From the NCBI RefSeq assembly GCF_000337555.1, contig NZ_AOIO01000011.1, forward strand, positions 21,784 to 85,783: 64,000 nucleotides of DNA, given 5' to 3'. Below the pieces are notes generated by a model. It saw only the letters and a list, made by a program, of their open reading frames with translations, searched no databases and was not told the DNA's origin. The position numbers were made by a program, and so were the translations under genes. How positions within the stretch are numbered: position 1 is the stretch's first letter; each line of letters opens with the position of its first letter. The stretch is from Natrialba asiatica DSM 12278 (GTDB lineage: Archaea; Halobacteriota; Halobacteria; Halobacteriales; Natrialbaceae). Shown here in pieces: positions 56,020-63,492 of this stretch.

Positions 56020-56307
56020 GTGCCAACGGCATCCTGTGGGGAATGTGAGTGGAGTCACCGGGCCGATGACGACGCAACGACTGAACTCGATCGGGCGATG
56101 ATCGACCACCACGTCGAAACCGGTCACTCGCCGATCAAGCGGGCCGATCTCGTCGAGCCGATTCCCGCCGAACTCGACGGCGTGACTGCAAGTGACTACG
56201 GGAGAGGGACCGAAACCGAAGCCGAAACTGAGATCGAGACCGGGAGCGAGACGGAAACCGAGGCCGAACCGACCGTCGAACTCGAGAAAAACTCCCGTCG
56301 CCACTGA
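56020..56307 (+). CDS. Small zinc-finger-like protein with acidic tail
   Basis: A 95-residue protein from GTG at 56020: PTASCGECEWSHRADD, then RAMIDHHVETGHSPIKRADL. Cys-x2-Cys with His-His/His gives a C2H2-type site that is common in haloarchaeal small proteins. The C-terminal 45 residues are a Glu-Thr repeat from hexanucleotide repeats (about 56207-56270). Function unknown. Confidence 0.65.
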   Translation: MPTASCGECEWSHRADDDATTELDRAMIDHHVETGHSPIKRADLVEPIPAELDGVTASDYGRGTETEAETEIETGSETETEAEPTVELEKNSRRH

Positions 56308-56439
56308 ACGTCAGTGTCCGCCCGATCGCACGACGGCTGTGCGACTACTCTGTGAACGGTTTCACACAATACCGTCCGGCCGACCGGAACCGACTGAGAC
56401 GAACCGCACGCCGGCGATCCGTTCTCGCTTTTCGATGCG

Positions 56440-57741
56440 TTACGAGTCGAAGTCCGCGAACGTCGGGCGCTCGTACTCGCCCGGGAACTCCTCGACGGGG
56501 ACCTGCATCTGGTCGCCCGAGTTCATATCTTTGATCGTCACCTCGTCGTTTGCGAGGTCCTGTTCGCCGGCGATGACGACCGTCTCGGCGTTGATGGAGT
56601 CCGCGTAGTTCAACTGTGAACCGAAGGAGCGCCCGGCGACGTCCGTCTCGACGACGTGGCCGCGCTCGCGGAGCTCGCGGGTGATCCGGGCCGCTTCCGG
56701 TCGGGTGTCGCCGATCTGGAGGACGTAGTAGTCCGTCGTCACCTCCTCGTCGGGCCAGACGCCGGCGCGCTGGCACAACAGCGCCAGCGTCGCGTGACCG
56801 GGTGCGACGCCGACCGCGGGCGTCGGCTGCCCGCCGAAGCTCTCGATCAGGTCGTCGTAGCGGCCGCCGCCGAAGATCGACCGCGAGACCTCGCCCGCGG
56901 AGTCGAAGCACTCGAAGACGACGCCCGTGTAATAGTCCAGTCCGCGGGCCGTCTCGAGCGAGATCGTACAGTACTCTCGCGCGCCGAAGTCGTCGGCCGC
57001 ATCGAGGACGTTCTGGAGGTTCTCCACGGCCGCGGTGACGCGCTCGGTGTTTGCAAACGCCTTGACTTCCGCTAGGTCGCCGCCGCCGACGAGTTCGTCG
57101 AACTCGACCGCCTGATCGGCCGTCAGCCCCGCCCCGATCAGCAGATCGTGGTACTCCGCCGTCGAAAGCTTGTCCGACTTGTCGACCGCGCGGATCGCGT
57201 CGTCGATATCCACGTCCGCATCGTAGGTCTCGAGCACGCCGCCAAGGATGTCCCGGTGGGAGATTCTGAACTCGAAGTGCTCGTCGGTGAGCCCGAGGTT
57301 CGTTAGCGCGTCGGCAGCCCAGGCCAGGATTTCGGCGTCGGCTTCGGGCTCCGAGGAGCCGAAGATGTCGACGTTCGTTTGGTAGAACTCGCGCTGGCGG
57401 CCCTGCTGGACCTGCTCGTAGCGCCAGAAGGGACGGGTCGAGAACCACTTGATCGGCTTCGAGAGTTCCTGTTGCTTGGCGACGACCATCCGGGCGACGG
57501 TCGGCGTCAGTTCGGGCGTCAGGGTGACGTGGCGGCCGCCCTGATCCTCGAAGGAGTACAGTTCTTCGACGATGTCGTCCCCGCTCTTGTCGGTCCACAT
57601 CTCGGCTCGTTCGAGCGCCGGCGTCCCGATCTCGCGGAAGCCGTAGCCGCGGGCGGTATCCTCCAGGGTGTCGATGGACGCCCGTCTGGCGGCCATCTCG
57701 CCCGGATAGAAGTCGCGAAAGCCCTTGATCCGGTCGTACAT
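56440..57741 (-). CDS. hisS: Histidyl-tRNA synthetase
   Basis: A 433-residue class II synthetase. Motif 1 lies at the N-terminus (MYDRIKGFRDFYPGEMAARR), motif 2 is FWRYEQVQQGRQREFYQTNV and motif 3 includes FGGGRYDDLIESFGG; the His-binding segment ARGLDYYTGVVFECF is intact. The C-terminal 90 residues are the anticodon-binding domain. Start and length are normal. Confidence 0.96.
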   Translation of the reverse strand: MYDRIKGFRDFYPGEMAARRASIDTLEDTARGYGFREIGTPALERAEMWTDKSGDDIVEELYSFEDQGGRHVTLTPELTPTVARMVVAKQQELSKPIKWFSTRPFWRYEQVQQGRQREFYQTNVDIFGSSEPEADAEILAWAADALTNLGLTDEHFEFRISHRDILGGVLETYDADVDIDDAIRAVDKSDKLSTAEYHDLLIGAGLTADQAVEFDELVGGGDLAEVKAFANTERVTAAVENLQNVLDAADDFGAREYCTISLETARGLDYYTGVVFECFDSAGEVSRSIFGGGRYDDLIESFGGQPTPAVGVAPGHATLALLCQRAGVWPDEEVTTDYYVLQIGDTRPEAARITRELRERGHVVETDVAGRSFGSQLNYADSINAETVVIAGEQDLANDEVTIKDMNSGDQMQVPVEEFPGEYERPTFADFDS

Positions 57742-57795
57742 GACTGGTGGTTCACCGAGGGCGGACTTCTATCCTTTCGTTTGGGAACGTCGCCC

Positions 57796-58110
57796 TCAGC
57801 GTCCCGCGAGCGCTTCGATCACGAGTCCAATAACGGTCGCAATGGCATAGAAGTAGCCGAGCAGGAGTCCGTACCCGATCGCCGCCCCGACCGCACTTTC
57901 GCGGAAGAATCCGCCCGTTCGGTGCACGAGCGCGTCGACCGGTGCCATCACGATCCGGAGCACTCCCGCGACGGCTCCGAGGAGCGCCGACTCCTCGGCG
58001 AACTCGAGGAGCACCAGATACGCTCCCAGGAGAACCCACAGCAGGGCAAACGGAAGCAAGATCGTTGCGCGAGGCGCGACCGCCTCGGCGAACTGGCCGG
58101 ATTCCGGCAT
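57796..58110 (-). CDS. Small membrane protein of unknown function
   Basis: A 104-residue protein with three hydrophobic segments (ATILLPFALLWVLLGAYLVL, ALLGAVAGVLRIVMAP, AAIGYGLLLGYFYAIATVIG). It lies 54 bases upstream of hisS on the same strand, so it may be in the hisS transcript. No family recognised. Confidence 0.7.
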   Translation of the reverse strand: MPESGQFAEAVAPRATILLPFALLWVLLGAYLVLLEFAEESALLGAVAGVLRIVMAPVDALVHRTGGFFRESAVGAAIGYGLLLGYFYAIATVIGLVIEALAGR

Positions 58111-58267
58111 AGTCTACGGTCTCCCTGAACGGCAACACCGATGCCGGAGAGCCGGCCGTGATCCTCGTCTAAGTTCCAGTTTCATGTCGAGTTCACCGTC
58201 AAGAGCGTTTCGTCCACTGCTTCCAGAGGTTCGCGCAACCGAAATAGAGCGTGTGGGTTTCGGCCGG

Positions 58268-59191
58268 TCAGATCAGCGAGACATCGCCGTTGTGATCGAG
58301 CAGGCTGTTGCCCGTGCTCGGGTGCTCCCCGTTGTCGGCATCGTAGTAATCCGAATTCCCGCTCATCATGTCGGTGATCTCCTGCTCCGCATCGAGATAC
58401 GACGTTGCTTCGTGGGGGGCCGCATCGTCGATATGCGCCCCGACGATCCCGTAGTTACTGTACGGCCCCGTCCAGATCCGGCCGTGCGTTCGACCGAGGA
58501 CGCCGAACGGACCCGACGCGACGGAGGCTTCGTTTTCGATCCACTGCCCGTCGATGTACATGTGGCGACCGTATTCGACGGGCCAGGTGTTCCACAGAAT
58601 CCCGCCCTGGCTGTCGATTTCGACGGCCAGATCGTCCGCGTCCGCGGTCGAGTTCGACAGCAGGTTGACCGGCCCCTTGAGTTCGTAGCCGCCGCTGTCT
58701 TGGGCGTGGTAGTACTTCGGTACGTACGACGGATAGGACGCGTCCGCCGAGACGCCGTCGTCGGTGAACATGAGCGTTTCCTGCTGCGTTTCGAACAGCG
58801 TCTCCCACTCGTCTCCGGTCGCGTACAGCGCGTCCCAGTCTCGCTGTTCCTCGCGTTTGGCTTTCTCCGGAAGGTCGTCCGCCTCGGGATCCGGTCGCTC
58901 GATCGTTCGCTCTTCGACGACCGCCCGCTCTCCGTACCGTTCTTTCAGTTCCGAACTCGTCTTTCGCTTCGTGATCGTGACCGCCGTCGGCGTGATCGTG
59001 GCGCGCGTTACGATCGTTCCGCTGACCCGGAATCCGCCGAGTTCACGGGCGGACCCATCCGTTGCGCCCGCGCCGCCGATTCCGAATCCGGCTCCGGTCG
59101 CGAGGAGACTCGCGCCGAGTGCGCCGAGCGCCGTCCGTCGATTCATGCGTGCAGGCGTGTGCTTCTCGTCGGAGGGACTGTCTCGTGTCAT
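58268..59191 (-). CDS. Tat-exported protein of unknown function
   Basis: About 307 residues. The twin-arginine signal is in MNRRTALGALGASLLATGAG (starting 59146); the ATG at 59191 is used since a TATA-like element lies about 25 bases upstream. After cleavage, a charged helical part (TKRKTSSELKERYGERAVVE) is followed by a beta-rich domain with many Tyr and Trp (KYYHAQDSGGYELKGPVNLL, WNTWPVEYGRHMYIDGQWIE). I do not recognise it. AT-rich DNA upstream suggests an accessory gene. Confidence 0.75.
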   Translation of the reverse strand: MTRDSPSDEKHTPARMNRRTALGALGASLLATGAGFGIGGAGATDGSARELGGFRVSGTIVTRATITPTAVTITKRKTSSELKERYGERAVVEERTIERPDPEADDLPEKAKREEQRDWDALYATGDEWETLFETQQETLMFTDDGVSADASYPSYVPKYYHAQDSGGYELKGPVNLLSNSTADADDLAVEIDSQGGILWNTWPVEYGRHMYIDGQWIENEASVASGPFGVLGRTHGRIWTGPYSNYGIVGAHIDDAAPHEATSYLDAEQEITDMMSGNSDYYDADNGEHPSTGNSLLDHNGDVSLI

Positions 59192-59390
59192 CCCATCAAC
59201 AAAGTGATTGTATTTTGTAGTATATTTATCAGATTGATTTATATACAAGTTGGTTTATTTGATTTGGCTACAAGCACTCATCGGTCTCTGCGGGACGATC
59301 CGAGTGGCACAGCGGATAGAAATCGCCTACAATAGGCTGAATCCGGCGCAAAAACAGCCTCGTTCCGGATATTGTACCGTAACCCATCAG

Positions 59391-59415
59391 TATATTATTG
59401 AACACCAGTAAGGAG
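59391..59415 (+). promoter_or_regulatory. TATA element and ribosome-binding site of the methyltransferase
   Basis: TATATT at 59391-59396 and AAGGAG at 59410-59415, six bases before the ATG at 59422. A clear Shine-Dalgarno is unusual next to a TATA only 28 bases upstream, where a leaderless message would be expected. Confidence 0.4.
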
Positions 59416-59421
59416 CCGAAC

Positions 59422-60132
59422 ATGACTACAGAAGAGGGGCCGATAGCGAAAGATGCCTACGACAAATTAGCGGATACATACGCACAGGACGTGGAAAACT
59501 CCGCGTATAATGCCCATTTGGAGTTCCCGGGAACGACGGCTCTTATACCGGACGTGGAGGGGAAACAGATTCTCGATGCAGGGTGTGGAAACGGGAGGTA
59601 CACAGAATGGTTACTCGACCAGGGAGGCGAGGTCGTGGCCATCGATGTGAGCACAGAGATGCTTACTCGTGCTACTGAACGGTGTGGCGGGCGAGCAGAG
59701 TTTCATCAAGCAAATCTTGGTGCCCCACTTGACTTTGCAACAGCAGATGAGTTTGACGGTATCGTGAGCGGTCTCGCACTCGACTACGTACAGAACTGGC
59801 ACCGGCCGTTCACTGAATTCGCCCGCCTTCTCAAACCGGGTGGGTTCTTCGTGTTTTCAGTGATACACCCGCTCGACGAATACAATATTGACGGTGATAT
59901 GGATTACTTCGAGATTGAGCAGAGAACGAAGGAGTGGGAACCTCCTGTTCCGTACTACCGGCGTCCATTTTCGGAAGTACTCAGTCCACTACTCGAGACC
60001 GGCTTTCGGGTGGATGCGATAACTGAACCGCAGCCCACGGACGCCTTCAAAGAGCAACGGCCAGAGCGATTTGAGAAGGAGTCAAAGCAGCCGGTCTTCC
60101 TCTGTCTACGGGCCGTGAGACGAGAGAGTTAG
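59422..60132 (+). CDS. SAM-dependent methyltransferase of lower GC
   Basis: A 236-residue class I methyltransferase: motif I ILDAGCGNGRYTEWLLDQGG (about 53), VVAIDVSTEMLTRA and FARLLKPGGFFVFSVIHPLD. The start MTTEEGPIAKDAYDKLADTY (59422) is set by an AAGGAG Shine-Dalgarno and the TATA spacing. Codon use is closer to 50% GC than the window norm, and the upstream region is AT-rich, so it was probably acquired by transfer. Substrate unknown. Confidence 0.88.
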   Translation: MTTEEGPIAKDAYDKLADTYAQDVENSAYNAHLEFPGTTALIPDVEGKQILDAGCGNGRYTEWLLDQGGEVVAIDVSTEMLTRATERCGGRAEFHQANLGAPLDFATADEFDGIVSGLALDYVQNWHRPFTEFARLLKPGGFFVFSVIHPLDEYNIDGDMDYFEIEQRTKEWEPPVPYYRRPFSEVLSPLLETGFRVDAITEPQPTDAFKEQRPERFEKESKQPVFLCLRAVRRES

Positions 60133-60327
60133 CTGTTGTATCCGTTCATTTCAAGCGGCCTTACCGCTTCCGTCGCGATTACGGACCGAGTTCAGCCGGC
60201 GGACGAGGTGGTTTCGATGGTGGTGTGGTGGTGTCGCCGCCTCGAGCCCACCGCCAACTCGGCTGGCCGCCGCGACTCGAGTTCACCTGTGGTTGATCGT
60301 CCACGGGTGAACTCGTTTCGCGGTGGC

Positions 60328-60567
60328 TTAGTCCGAGTCGGATCGCTTGCCGACGTTTGGAGCGACGCGACAGCCGCACGGGCCGGCGACGGCTTCGCCC
60401 GGGCCGATCATGGTGGTCTGGGCAATGGGTCTGTCACAGCGGGGACACCGAGGGAGGCTCGAGTTCGCCGGTTCGCCCGTTGTGCCGGTCGTGACCGGGT
60501 CCTGCGCGGTGTCTGCACCGGTCCCGTCGGCGTCGGCTTCGCTCTCGGAGTCTGTCTGATCGGTCAT
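60328..60567 (-). CDS. Small acidic zinc-ribbon protein, module copy C
   Basis: A 79-residue protein (MTDQTDSESEADADGTGADT). The zinc site PRCPRCDRPI then GPGEAVAGPCGCRVAP is nearly identical to copy A and similar to B. It is head-to-head with RNA copy C, 75 bases away. A 27-base block 3' of the gene (60250-60276) is identical to one beside copy A. Function unknown; a nucleic-acid-binding role is suggested by the zinc ribbon. Confidence 0.75.
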   Translation of the reverse strand: MTDQTDSESEADADGTGADTAQDPVTTGTTGEPANSSLPRCPRCDRPIAQTTMIGPGEAVAGPCGCRVAPNVGKRSDSD

Positions 60568-60642
60568 ACCGACCGGCGCCCCGCTGGTCCCGTCCCCTCG
60601 TAGGAGAGACTCGCTACTGGTCGAATCCGCCGATGCATCGGG

Positions 60643-60808
60643 CGTGCGGGATGTTTATATCCCGTGAGAATGTACGCAAACATGGCTTGTAAACCCCGAA
60701 GGGTTTGGAAGCCACGTCTCGGATGTCATCACCATCCGGGACATTTCATGTCCATTTGGTGGCTTCCGTTCTAATTGTTGATTGGTAGTGACTTATATCT
60801 ACCGCTCA
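60643..60808 (+). ncRNA. Candidate structured RNA, module copy C
   Basis: A 166-base segment and the clearest of the three. Elements in order: 18-bp repeat with TTTATA (60647-60664); hairpin AAACCC/GGGTTT with CGAA loop (60691-60706), closed by GGCTT (60684-60688)/AAGCC (60709-60713); GGAAGCCAC (60707-60715) able to pair with GTGGCTTCC (60759-60767); inside that, hairpins CGGAT (60720-60724)/ATCCG (60734-60738) and GGAC (60739-60742)/GTCC (60750-60753). GGAAGCC can pair with the first GGCTT or the later GGCTTCC but not both. It ends with a conserved CTTATATCTACC. Confidence 0.6.
60647..60664 (+). promoter_or_regulatory. TATA box within an inverted repeat, module copy C
   Basis: Perfect CGGGAT/ATCCCG arms around GTTTAT; TTTATA at 60654-60659. 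Predicted start of transcription near 60680. The same element precedes copies A and B. Confidence 0.45.
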
Positions 60809-60859
60809 GGGGCCGGAATCGGAAGCGACGGAAACGAGAACGGGCCGAGAGCGACGGCG

Positions 60860-61450
60860 CTACCGAACGCCGGTCACGTACGTCTGATCGTGATCCGGAA
60901 AGAGTTCGGCCACGGCCGCCGGGCCGTCTTCGTCGGCGATGATCGCCCGCAGTTCGGCCTCGTAATCCGCCCGATCGATCTCCTCGCTCGGGCCGACGGT
61001 CACGTCGAGCCGCGCCTCCACGAGACGGTCCACGGCGGTACGCCCGAAGCCCGACAGCGGGGCGATGTAGTCGACCTCGTGGCGGTCCTCGAGACTTTGT
61101 GCCTGCGCGCGAGAGATCGTCGGCACGCGGTCGTCTCGCCTCGTCCCGTCGGCGATGGCGTCGAAGGAGTCGGCCGCGAGCGCTTCGAGCGCCTGCTGGT
61201 GGACGTGTTGGATACCGTTTCGCGGAAAGCCGTCCTCGCGGATGCGCTCGACCGCCTCGTGGGCCACGTCGGGATCGAGTTCGAGACGTTCGAACGCGAA
61301 TCCCGTCGCGCGGGCGGTCTCGCGGGCGTGTTTCCAGTCGTCGCTAATACCGAAGTGTACCGTCGTGAGGGTCACGTCGTAGAACTCGTCGAGGAGAAGC
61401 GCGGCGAGCGTCGAGTCCTTGCCCCCGCTGTAGAGCAGTCCGAGATCCAT
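60860..61450 (-). CDS. PP-loop ATPase-like protein (COG2117 type)
   Basis: A 196-residue adenine-nucleotide alpha-hydrolase-like protein: MDLGLLYSGGKDSTLAALLL with the PP-loop motif SGGKDS at 8-13, TLTTVHFGISDDW and IADGTRRDDRVPTISRAQAQ. This archaeal family is related to tRNA-modifying PP-loop enzymes, but its substrate is not known. It is eight bases downstream of the PDCD5 gene on the same strand, following S19e, so it is likely tied to translation or RNA modification. Confidence 0.88.
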   Translation of the reverse strand: MDLGLLYSGGKDSTLAALLLDEFYDVTLTTVHFGISDDWKHARETARATGFAFERLELDPDVAHEAVERIREDGFPRNGIQHVHQQALEALAADSFDAIADGTRRDDRVPTISRAQAQSLEDRHEVDYIAPLSGFGRTAVDRLVEARLDVTVGPSEEIDRADYEAELRAIIADEDGPAAVAELFPDHDQTYVTGVR

Positions 61451-61457
61451 GCCTGCG

Positions 61458-61808
61458 CTACCGGCGCTGAATGTCGAAGCTCTTGGAGTCGGGCTTGAGT
61501 TCCTTGAGAAGCTGTTTCATCTTCTCGTCGTCGATCTTGCCCTGAATGCGGCCGCTGCGGGCGAGACTGACGACCTGCCGTTCGACCTGTTCGCCGAACT
61601 GGGGCTTGCTCATCTTGACCGTGTTGAGTCGCTTGCGGGCGTCGTCGGTCAGGTGCTGGCGCAGGACCGCCTTCTTCTGGGCCTCGGCCTGCTGGCGGGC
61701 CGCTTCCTGCTCCTCGCCGCCCTGCTGGGACTCGGCGCGATCCTGGAGCTGTTCCATTTTCTTCTGTCGAAGCTCCTCGAGTTTCTCCTCGTCAGGTGAG
61801 CCACTCAT
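61458..61808 (-). CDS. PDCD5-family DNA-binding protein
   Basis: A 116-residue helical protein ([20 protein letters not shown]), with a conserved C-terminal half ALR-like [20 protein letters not shown] then [20 protein letters not shown] and a helical, Gln-rich middle. PDCD5 proteins are conserved in archaea and eukaryotes. The gene comes after S19e, the usual archaeal order. The ATG at 61808 is favoured over upstream codons. Confidence 0.95.
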   Translation of the reverse strand: MSGSPDEEKLEELRQKKMEQLQDRAESQQGGEEQEAARQQAEAQKKAVLRQHLTDDARKRLNTVKMSKPQFGEQVERQVVSLARSGRIQGKIDDEKMKQLLKELKPDSKSFDIQRR

Positions 61809-62001
61809 AGCTATACGGACAGTTGTTTCGCACGGAGGAAAATGATTTCGGACGACATCGAGGCGAGTCCGCACGTCGGTCCGTCTCCCAACCGCGAGCA
61901 GTCGTCTTCCGGTGCCGCGACGGATCGTCCGCCGGCTATCCCTACTGTCCGCCCGCTATCGGCGAAAACGCGCCTTGAAAGACGAGTTCAGAGAAACCGG
62001 T

Positions 62002-62457
62002 TCAGGCGTAGCGCTCGAGTTCCGGACGGTCGAGGTCTTCGAGAACGCCGCCGGCGGTGTCGTCGAGCAGGCTCTGGCCCTCGGCGGTGATGCGGCGACC
62101 TTCGCCCTCGGCGGTTTCGACGAGATCCTCTTCTTCGAGCTGCTGGAGGATGGTGCGGATCATGTTGCGCGAGCCGTCGGCGCGCTTGTCGGGAGCGACC
62201 TGGTAGCGGTTGGAGCCGTTCTTGCTGCCGCCGTACTCGGTTGCGAGTCGCTCGACACCGACTGGACCGCGGTCTGCGACCTTGCGCAGGAGGCTTGCGG
62301 CGCGGGTCGCCCAGAAGTCTTCCTGTTTCGGCGGCAGTTCGCGGTCGACGCCGCTCTTGGTGAATTCGCCCCACTCCGGTTCGTCGAGTCGGTCCTCGAA
62401 GTCCGCGGCGAGCGCCTCGATGAGGTCGTCCGCCGGAACGTCGTACATCGTAGCCAT
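62002..62457 (-). CDS. rps19e: Ribosomal protein S19e
   Basis: A 151-residue small-subunit protein (MATMYDVPADDLIEALAADF), with the family segments PEWGEFTKSGVDRELPPKQE, WATRAASLLRKVADRGPVGV, LATEYGGSKNGSNRYQVAPD and GSRNMIRTILQQLEEEDLVE. A frame continues upstream of 62457 but there is only the divergent thiL. It heads a run with PDCD5 and the PP-loop gene, with a 193-base gap before PDCD5. Confidence 0.96.
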   Translation of the reverse strand: MATMYDVPADDLIEALAADFEDRLDEPEWGEFTKSGVDRELPPKQEDFWATRAASLLRKVADRGPVGVERLATEYGGSKNGSNRYQVAPDKRADGSRNMIRTILQQLEEEDLVETAEGEGRRITAEGQSLLDDTAGGVLEDLDRPELERYA

Positions 62458-62559
62458 TGCCGTTGGGTTCCCTTCCGCGGCATTTAAGACCATCGTATCC
62501 GCTCCGCCTCGTCCCGGGCATCCCGGACCGTTTTTCGCGTTCGAGTCGAAACGGGGGGT

Positions 62560-63459
62560 ATGGACGAACGGGCCGCCCTGGCGCTGCTCTCGGGTGAACT
62601 CGACGCCGCCGGCGACGACGCTGCGGTCGTCGACGACCTCGTGGTGACGACGGACATGCTGCACGAGCGGACGGACTTTCCGGACGGCACGACGCAGTAT
62701 ACGGCCGGCTGGCGGGCCGTCGGGGCCTCCCTCTCGGACGTTGCGGCGATGGGTGCCGAGGCGACGGCCGCCGTCGCCGCTTACGCCGTCCCCGAGTTCA
62801 CTCGCGCGGACCTGCTCGCGTTCGTTCGCGGCGCGAGCGACGTGTGCGACCTCGTCGGCGCCGAGTACGTCGGGGGCGACCTCGACGGCCACGACGAGTT
62901 CACCGTGGCGACGACGGCGATCGGTCGCCTCGTAGACGACCCGGTTACGCGCGACGGTGCGGATCCGGGGACGGACGAACTCGTCTGCGTGACCGGAACG
63001 CTCGGCCGCAGCGCGGCCGCACTCGAGTTCTTCGAGCGCGGCGACGTCGAACGGGCGAACGACTTGTTCCAGTTCGAGCCGCGGATCGCGGCCGGCCGGG
63101 CGTTCGCGGCTCACGCGACGGCGCTGATGGACTCGAGCGACGGCCTCGCGCGCTCGCTCCACCAACTCGGCGAGGCGAGCGACTGCGGCTTCGCGATCGA
63201 GTCGGACCGCGTCCCGATCGACGAGGCGGTCCGTGCAACGACCGACACGGACGACGATGAAGACGCGCTCGGGCGCGCGATCACTTTCGGCGAGGATTTC
63301 GAACTCGTCGCCACGGTGCCGGAATCCGAACTCGACGCCGTCCGCGAGGCGACCGCGGTCCCCGTTTCGGTACTCGGAACGGTCACCGCCCGCGAGGACG
63401 GAATCACGATGGACGGTGCCGAACTCGAGGACCGCGGATTCACGCACGGCGAAGCGTGA
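62560..63459 (+). CDS. thiL: Thiamine-monophosphate kinase
   Basis: A 299-residue enzyme that makes thiamine diphosphate from the monophosphate with ATP. Conserved parts: GDDAAVVDDLVVTTDMLHER, WRAVGASLSDVAAMGAEATA, MDSSDGLARSLHQLGEAS and FGEDFELVATVPESEL. The N-terminus is shorter than in bacterial ThiL but holds the first Asp motif. It is divergent from rps19e. Confidence 0.95.
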   Translation: MDERAALALLSGELDAAGDDAAVVDDLVVTTDMLHERTDFPDGTTQYTAGWRAVGASLSDVAAMGAEATAAVAAYAVPEFTRADLLAFVRGASDVCDLVGAEYVGGDLDGHDEFTVATTAIGRLVDDPVTRDGADPGTDELVCVTGTLGRSAAALEFFERGDVERANDLFQFEPRIAAGRAFAAHATALMDSSDGLARSLHQLGEASDCGFAIESDRVPIDEAVRATTDTDDDEDALGRAITFGEDFELVATVPESELDAVREATAVPVSVLGTVTAREDGITMDGAELEDRGFTHGEA

Positions 63460-63492
63460 GCGTGCGAACGGCCGTGGTACTAACTGAACTCG

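Noticed and set aside
60671..60774. Small reading frames starting MYANMA or MYASMA inside the conserved segments
   Set aside because: Beyond the first few codons the peptides are unrelated between copies and differ in stop position, while base-paired changes are conserved; the segment behaves as RNA, not as coding sequence.
62458..63447. Long N-terminal extension of S19e on the minus strand
   Set aside because: It is antisense to thiL, and S19e has its normal start and length at 62457.
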